Assembly (NCBI GenBank): GCA_002505775.1
Contig: DAVY01000004.1
Span: 30,511 to 56,678, forward strand
Direction of reading: 5' to 3'
Origin: Euryarchaeota archaeon UBA130
Lineage (GTDB): Archaea > Thermoplasmatota > Poseidoniia > Poseidoniales > Thalassarchaeaceae
DNA: 26,168 nucleotides
Part shown: positions 23,116-26,168 of the stretch, piece after piece
Layout: each line of letters begins with the position of its first letter
Numbering within the stretch: position 1 is the first letter of the stretch
Made by a program: the position numbers and the translations under genes
Notes under the pieces: model-generated
What the model was told of the DNA's origin: nothing
The model's database searches: none
The model's input: only the letters and a program-made list of their open reading frames with translations

Positions 23116-23589
23116 ATGGCAGGCAGTGTATACTCGATAAATGTCAGCGGCTCTGGTGGGGTTCCAAAGCTACCCATCAGAGCGGCCTTCGTCGGGTTCG
23201 AGGGTGTCGAGGGAGACCACAATAAATTCAGAGCTGAAAGGAAAGATGGGGATCCCGGCAGGGCAGTGTGTATTTTCTCAATTGAGAGAATACGTCAGCT
23301 ACAACAGGAGGGGCACCCTATTGACGTTGGAACTGCTGGAGAGAACTTCACCATTGAGGGAATCGACTGGCCTGTTCTGGGGGTTGGTACGATTATTGAG
23401 ATTGGGGGTGCTAAGATTCAATTGAGCGAGCCGTGCGCCCCGTGCAGCAAAATTGGGGGGTCCTTCATTGACAGTAAGTTCTCAAGGGTAGACCATGAAA
23501 AGAGAGAAGGGTGGTCACGCTGGTCAGCTTTCGTGATTGAAGAGGGGACGGTATCAGTTGGCGATTCCGCATTCCTACGAAAGGCGTGA
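23116..23589 (+). CDS. MOSC domain protein
   Basis: The 157-residue protein is a single MOSC domain, the C-terminal domain of molybdenum-cofactor sulfurases also found alone in proteins such as YiiM. Visible landmarks are GFEGVEGDHNKF, GRAVCIFSIERI, GTAGENFTIEGIDW and LSEPCAPCSKI, with the conserved Cys107 and Cys110. These proteins are thought to carry or transfer sulfur, or to reduce N-hydroxylated compounds with a molybdenum cofactor. Its ATG is one base after the EamA permease stop, so the pair may handle one compound. The MobA-like gene at 11042 is the only other molybdenum-related gene seen. tRNA-Leu follows 62 bases later. Confidence 0.9.
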   Translation: MAGSVYSINVSGSGGVPKLPIRAAFVGFEGVEGDHNKFRAERKDGDPGRAVCIFSIERIRQLQQEGHPIDVGTAGENFTIEGIDWPVLGVGTIIEIGGAKIQLSEPCAPCSKIGGSFIDSKFSRVDHEKREGWSRWSAFVIEEGTVSVGDSAFLRKA

Positions 23590-23651
23590 GGCTCGATTAA
23601 TCGCTACAGCCGGGATTCTGAAATAGGATTGGGTTGTCGCTCAGACCCAAG

Positions 23652-23736
23652 GCAGAGGTACCCGAGTGGTCAAAGGGGCTGGGATGAGGTCCCAGTGCGT
23701 AGTGCTTCGCAGGTTCAAATCCTGTCCTCTGCACCA
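23652..23736 (+). tRNA. tRNA-Leu (anticodon GAG), CCA encoded
   Basis: The sequence folds as a class II tRNA. The acceptor stem is GCAGAGG with CCTCTGC, the anticodon stem CTGGG/CCCAG holds loop ATGAGGT (anticodon GAG, reading CUC/CUU), a long variable arm of about 13 nt follows, and the T-arm is GCAGG-TTCAAAT-CCTGT. The discriminator is A, followed by encoded CCA. The T-loop is regular. The convergent gene at 23739 ends two bases beyond the CCA. Confidence 0.95.
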
Positions 23737-23738
23737 TC

Positions 23739-24392
23739 TTAATCTTCTTCGGGAGGCGACCAATTGCCACGGAATATCTCACCTGCAAGTTCTCCCGCAT
23801 CGAAGGCGTCATAGTCATGGTCTACGATAAGGTGTCTAATCAGAAGATGTTGCTCAACCTTGTAATCACAATCAGGGCAGTCAACCGTAACCGGGGCCTT
23901 GTAACCGACGAACTCCATTCTCCCCTTTGGAGTAGAGAGTCTCCTAGCAGTCCTTACTAGGATGACTGCGAAAGCCAGAGAGAGTACTAGGATTCCACAT
24001 CCAATACCTGAGAATACGGGTGGCTTCGGGCTAGATTGCCTGAGGTTGATGTCTTCCCTTACTGTACCACTGGGAGACTGTTCCATCTCTGAAATGTCTA
24101 TGATGTGACTGGTATTCTCGTTCAGAAGAATGAGGATTAGCTCCGCCCCGTCGTAGGAGTCGTCTATGTTGATTGTGATCTCATAGTATCCATATGCATC
24201 GGTTCTATCGGATACGCCTCTGAACTCGTGGCAGTCGTACTCATTCTCCTCACATTGAATTTCGACCTCTTCAAAAATCACTGAAGCTCCATCTGAGTAA
24301 GTGGCCTTGCCTGTAATCTGATACTGATCGGCTGAGCACAAAGGGGATATGACAATGAGTGCGGTTAGCACAAGCGCGGATGCTAGTCGCAT
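23739..24392 (-). CDS. Signal-peptide, single-span membrane protein with C-terminal zinc-finger-like motif
   Basis: From ATG 24392 the protein has 217 residues. A signal peptide (MRLASALVLTALIVISPLCS) leads an outside domain, about 22-120, whose layout (QITGKATYSDGASV, then TDAYGYYEITIN) resembles carboxypeptidase-regulatory or CNA-B-like beta-sandwiches. A membrane helix follows at about 128-147 (FSGIGCGILVLSLAFAVILV), then a basic RTARRL, and a cytoplasmic tail with Cys172-x2-Cys175, His187-x4-His192, close to the classic C2H2 spacing. No partner is known. The frame upstream of 24392 to 24467 lacks a signal-like start. It is divergent from the secreted esterase, 93 bases away, so the two may be related in function. 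I do not recognise the combined architecture. Confidence 0.8.
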   Translation of the reverse strand: MRLASALVLTALIVISPLCSADQYQITGKATYSDGASVIFEEVEIQCEENEYDCHEFRGVSDRTDAYGYYEITINIDDSYDGAELILILLNENTSHIIDISEMEQSPSGTVREDINLRQSSPKPPVFSGIGCGILVLSLAFAVILVRTARRLSTPKGRMEFVGYKAPVTVDCPDCDYKVEQHLLIRHLIVDHDYDAFDAGELAGEIFRGNWSPPEED

Positions 24393-24454
24393 GATACTTT
24401 GATGGTAGCTGGGGTTTTGAAGTAGCGTTTCACAGAAAATCCCTGAAGAAGGCA

Positions 24455-24462
24455 ATTTGATA
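24455..24462 (+). promoter_or_regulatory. Candidate TATA box before the esterase gene
   Basis: The sequence atttgata is centred about 27 nt before ATG 24486, as for other candidate leaderless genes in this window. Weak match. Confidence 0.3.
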
Positions 24463-24485
24463 TTCACCGATGGTACTCTGAGAGC

Positions 24486-26168
24486 ATGGGAGGAAGGGGC
24501 TTTGTCGTTGTCATGGTCGCATTGTTTTCCCTAGTATCGCTGTCCTACTCATACGTACCAGCCTACGATAGCCTTGGGGCAGAAAGTCATTTTTCTAGCT
24601 CTAATGAAGGTTTTGGGCCAACAAACTACACTGATGAGCATACATACGTGACGGTGGGTTATGAAGGAAGATATACACAACTGAGAATGCCCGGTGGTCA
24701 TGACTATTCCAAGCCACTTCCTCTCGTTGTTTCGCTTCATGGCTTCAGCGGTAATGGCCAGAGCAATGCGGAGTACATGCACCTGTTCGATAGTATACAT
24801 GAGAACGAGCACCTTCTTCTCTATCCTGACGGAACACAGAATTGGGTGGGGCAAAGGCGATGGAATGCAACCGACTCATGCTGTTTGTTCAGTGGCGAAA
24901 TCAATGATGTGGACTATCTACTTGGAATGATCAACGATGCAATCCAAAACTATGGTGCTGATCCCGATGGAATACTAATCACCGGACTATCCAATGGTGG
25001 ATTCATGAGTCATAGGATGGCATGTGAGGCTGGTGGGACGATTCGGTCCATTGTTGCGCTGAACGGCGTGACATGGGATGACTTCAGCATGTGTCCAGAC
25101 ACTGGGAGGCCGGATATCCTTCACGTTCACTCCACCGCAGATTCCGTCATATGGTATGAGGGGGGTTCAATCCTAGGGAATGAATACCCCTCGTCGAATG
25201 AGACTGTAGAGAACTGGGCGATGAGGTCTGGATGTGACCAGAGCTGGACTTACCTAGGGTCCCGTGACATCTCGGGTGATGATGGATTGGATGATACAGA
25301 TGAGTTTGAGTTCTTGAATTGCGAATCTGGCAACAGGGTTTCTCACTGGAGAATTAACGACGCTAGTCACGTTCCCCCTTTGAACAATCTTGGTTGGGCT
25401 GATCAGATACTGGAGTGGGGGCTCTCAGGCTTTGTCAGGGACTCCGATGGAGACGGTTACAGAGATGATTCGGATGCTTTCATCTACAACCCATACGAAT
25501 GGATTGACACGGACGGGGATGGATATGGGGACAACTCGGACGTGTTTCCTCTAGATTCTAGTGAGTGGTACGACACAGACGACGACGGAGTGGGGGACAA
25601 CTCGGATGCTTTTCCCTACGATGCCTCTGAGTGGTCAGATTACGACTCGGATGGCACCGGAGACAACTCGGATTCTGATGACGATAACGACGGGTGGCTT
25701 GATTCTGAAGACGCTTTTCCTTACGATATCCAGGAGTGGTGGGACACCGATGGAGATGGGATAGGTAACAATGAGGATTTCGACGACGATAACGACGGGT
25801 GGACGGATGCCGAAGACTCGTTTCCTCTCGATTCAAATGAGAGCTCTGATAGTGATGGAGACGGCATCGGAGACAATGCGGACATGGATGACGATAACGA
25901 CGGGTGGACCGACAGTGACGAAGAGCAGTGCGGAGAGAGTAGTCCTTTCGATGCCAGTCAGTTACCGGATGACTTCGATGGAGATATGGTATGTGACCCT
26001 CTGGATGATGATGATGACTCTGATGGTGTTAATGATGCAGACGATGATTTTCCTTTCGATCCAGATGAGTGGATTGACAGTGATGAGGATGGGGTCGGGA
26101 ATAACGCTGACGCGTTCCCGGCCGATGAGACTGAGTGGGAGGATACGGATGGGGACGGCGTGGGGGAC
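24486..26168 (+). CDS. Secreted esterase (LpqC/PHB-depolymerase-like) with thrombospondin type 3 repeats, 3' end outside window
   Basis: The frame is open from ATG 24486 to the last base, 561 residues without a stop, so the gene continues beyond the window. A signal peptide (about 1-25) leads an alpha/beta hydrolase domain (about 60-310) with PLPLVVSLHGFSGNGQSN as the oxyanion region and GLSNGGFM giving nucleophile Ser169. Asp219 (HSTADSV) and His295 (DASHVPP) complete a plausible triad. This pattern is that of feruloyl/acetylxylan esterases and poly-hydroxybutyrate depolymerases, so it may cleave polymer esters outside the cell. From residue 319 the protein is a long Asp/Gly-rich tract of thrombospondin type 3-like repeats (DTDGDGYGDNSDVFPLD), which bind calcium. 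Residues DDDNDGW recur with an exact 105-bp period. Confidence 0.9.
   Translation, partial: MGGRGFVVVMVALFSLVSLSYSYVPAYDSLGAESHFSSSNEGFGPTNYTDEHTYVTVGYEGRYTQLRMPGGHDYSKPLPLVVSLHGFSGNGQSNAEYMHLFDSIHENEHLLLYPDGTQNWVGQRRWNATDSCCLFSGEINDVDYLLGMINDAIQNYGADPDGILITGLSNGGFMSHRMACEAGGTIRSIVALNGVTWDDFSMCPDTGRPDILHVHSTADSVIWYEGGSILGNEYPSSNETVENWAMRSGCDQSWTYLGSRDISGDDGLDDTDEFEFLNCESGNRVSHWRINDASHVPPLNNLGWADQILEWGLSGFVRDSDGDGYRDDSDAFIYNPYEWIDTDGDGYGDNSDVFPLDSSEWYDTDDDGVGDNSDAFPYDASEWSDYDSDGTGDNSDSDDDNDGWLDSEDAFPYDIQEWWDTDGDGIGNNEDFDDDNDGWTDAEDSFPLDSNESSDSDGDGIGDNADMDDDNDGWTDSDEEQCGESSPFDASQLPDDFDGDMVCDPLDDDDDSDGVNDADDDFPFDPDEWIDSDEDGVGNNADAFPADETEWEDTDGDGVGD
25440..26168 (+). repeat. Asp-rich calcium-binding repeat tract (thrombospondin type 3-like)
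   Basis: Coding repeats make up the C-terminal part of the esterase. The first units are about 22 residues (66 bp) with the pattern D-x-DGDG-x-x-DNSDAFP-x-D-x-x-EW. Further on, the 18-base GACGATAACGACGGGTGG occurs at about 25680, 25785 and 25890, exactly 105 bases (35 residues) apart, showing a higher-order unit made of one short and one longer repeat. The tract runs to the window edge. Confidence 0.9.

Noticed and set aside
25558..25836. Minus-strand Arg-rich frame in the repeat tract
   Set aside because: It is the complement of Asp/Gly repeat codons within an intact open frame on the plus strand.
25440..26168. Short-period repeats as a CRISPR array
   Set aside because: The repeats are in frame, code for Asp-rich calcium-binding units, and have no unique spacers of constant length.

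Overview
The window reads as a gene-dense, mid-GC archaeal chromosome segment, most consistent with a marine Thermoplasmatota such as Candidatus Poseidoniales (Marine Group II). The placement is an inference. It rests on a group II chaperonin (thermosome), an archaeal DnaG-type TOPRIM protein, a deoxyhypusine synthase homologue, Lrp/AsnC regulation, AT-rich boxes about 27 nt before several start codons, AGG/AGA-dominated arginine codons, and many bacterial-looking metabolic and surface genes (PurH, PurN, sulfotransferase, thrombospondin type 3 repeats). No phage, IS element, CRISPR array or rRNA was seen.

Layout. 1-1501: the end of a GNAT acetyltransferase and a nine-helix membrane protein built from an internal duplication. 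1509-1582: tRNA-Cys on the minus strand. 1667-4163: a class I aminotransferase, a pyruvoyl S-adenosylmethionine decarboxylase and a divergent deoxyhypusine-synthase-family protein, the last two forming a polyamine pair. 4146-5923 (minus): enolase behind an unrecognised Cys/His-rich protein. 6028-6447: an Lrp/AsnC regulator with a palindrome just before its start. 6448-10585 (minus): a thioredoxin-fold protein, a large membrane-anchored TPR protein and DnaG, with hairpin-rich spacers on both sides of dnaG.

10828-12220: a 69-residue protein, a MobA-like nucleotidyltransferase and convergent PurN. 12329-14183: two small membrane proteins (YbaN/DUF454-like and DUF2892-like) and a class III CoA-transferase. 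14218-17409 (minus): PurH and a thermosome subunit with an altered ATP-site motif. 17516-18517: a secreted, membrane-anchored Ig-like protein. 18518-22096 (minus): a small membrane protein, a GT4 glycosyltransferase, a sulfotransferase and a class V aminotransferase-fold protein, possibly concerned with surface glycans. 22149-23589: an EamA transporter and a MOSC protein. 23652-23736: tRNA-Leu(GAG). 23739-24392 (minus): a membrane protein with an outside domain and a predicted cytoplasmic zinc finger. 24486 to the window end: a secreted esterase running into a long calcium-binding thrombospondin type 3 repeat tract; it is open at the window edge.

The most interesting points are the non-canonical DHS-like enzyme next to SpeD, the membrane protein with a terminal C2H2-like finger beside the secreted esterase, the exact 105-bp periodicity of the repeat tract, the altered thermosome motif, the unusual D-loop/T-loop combination of tRNA-Cys, and the structured spacers around dnaG. 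I did not find one clear new multi-gene system; these are separate leads.
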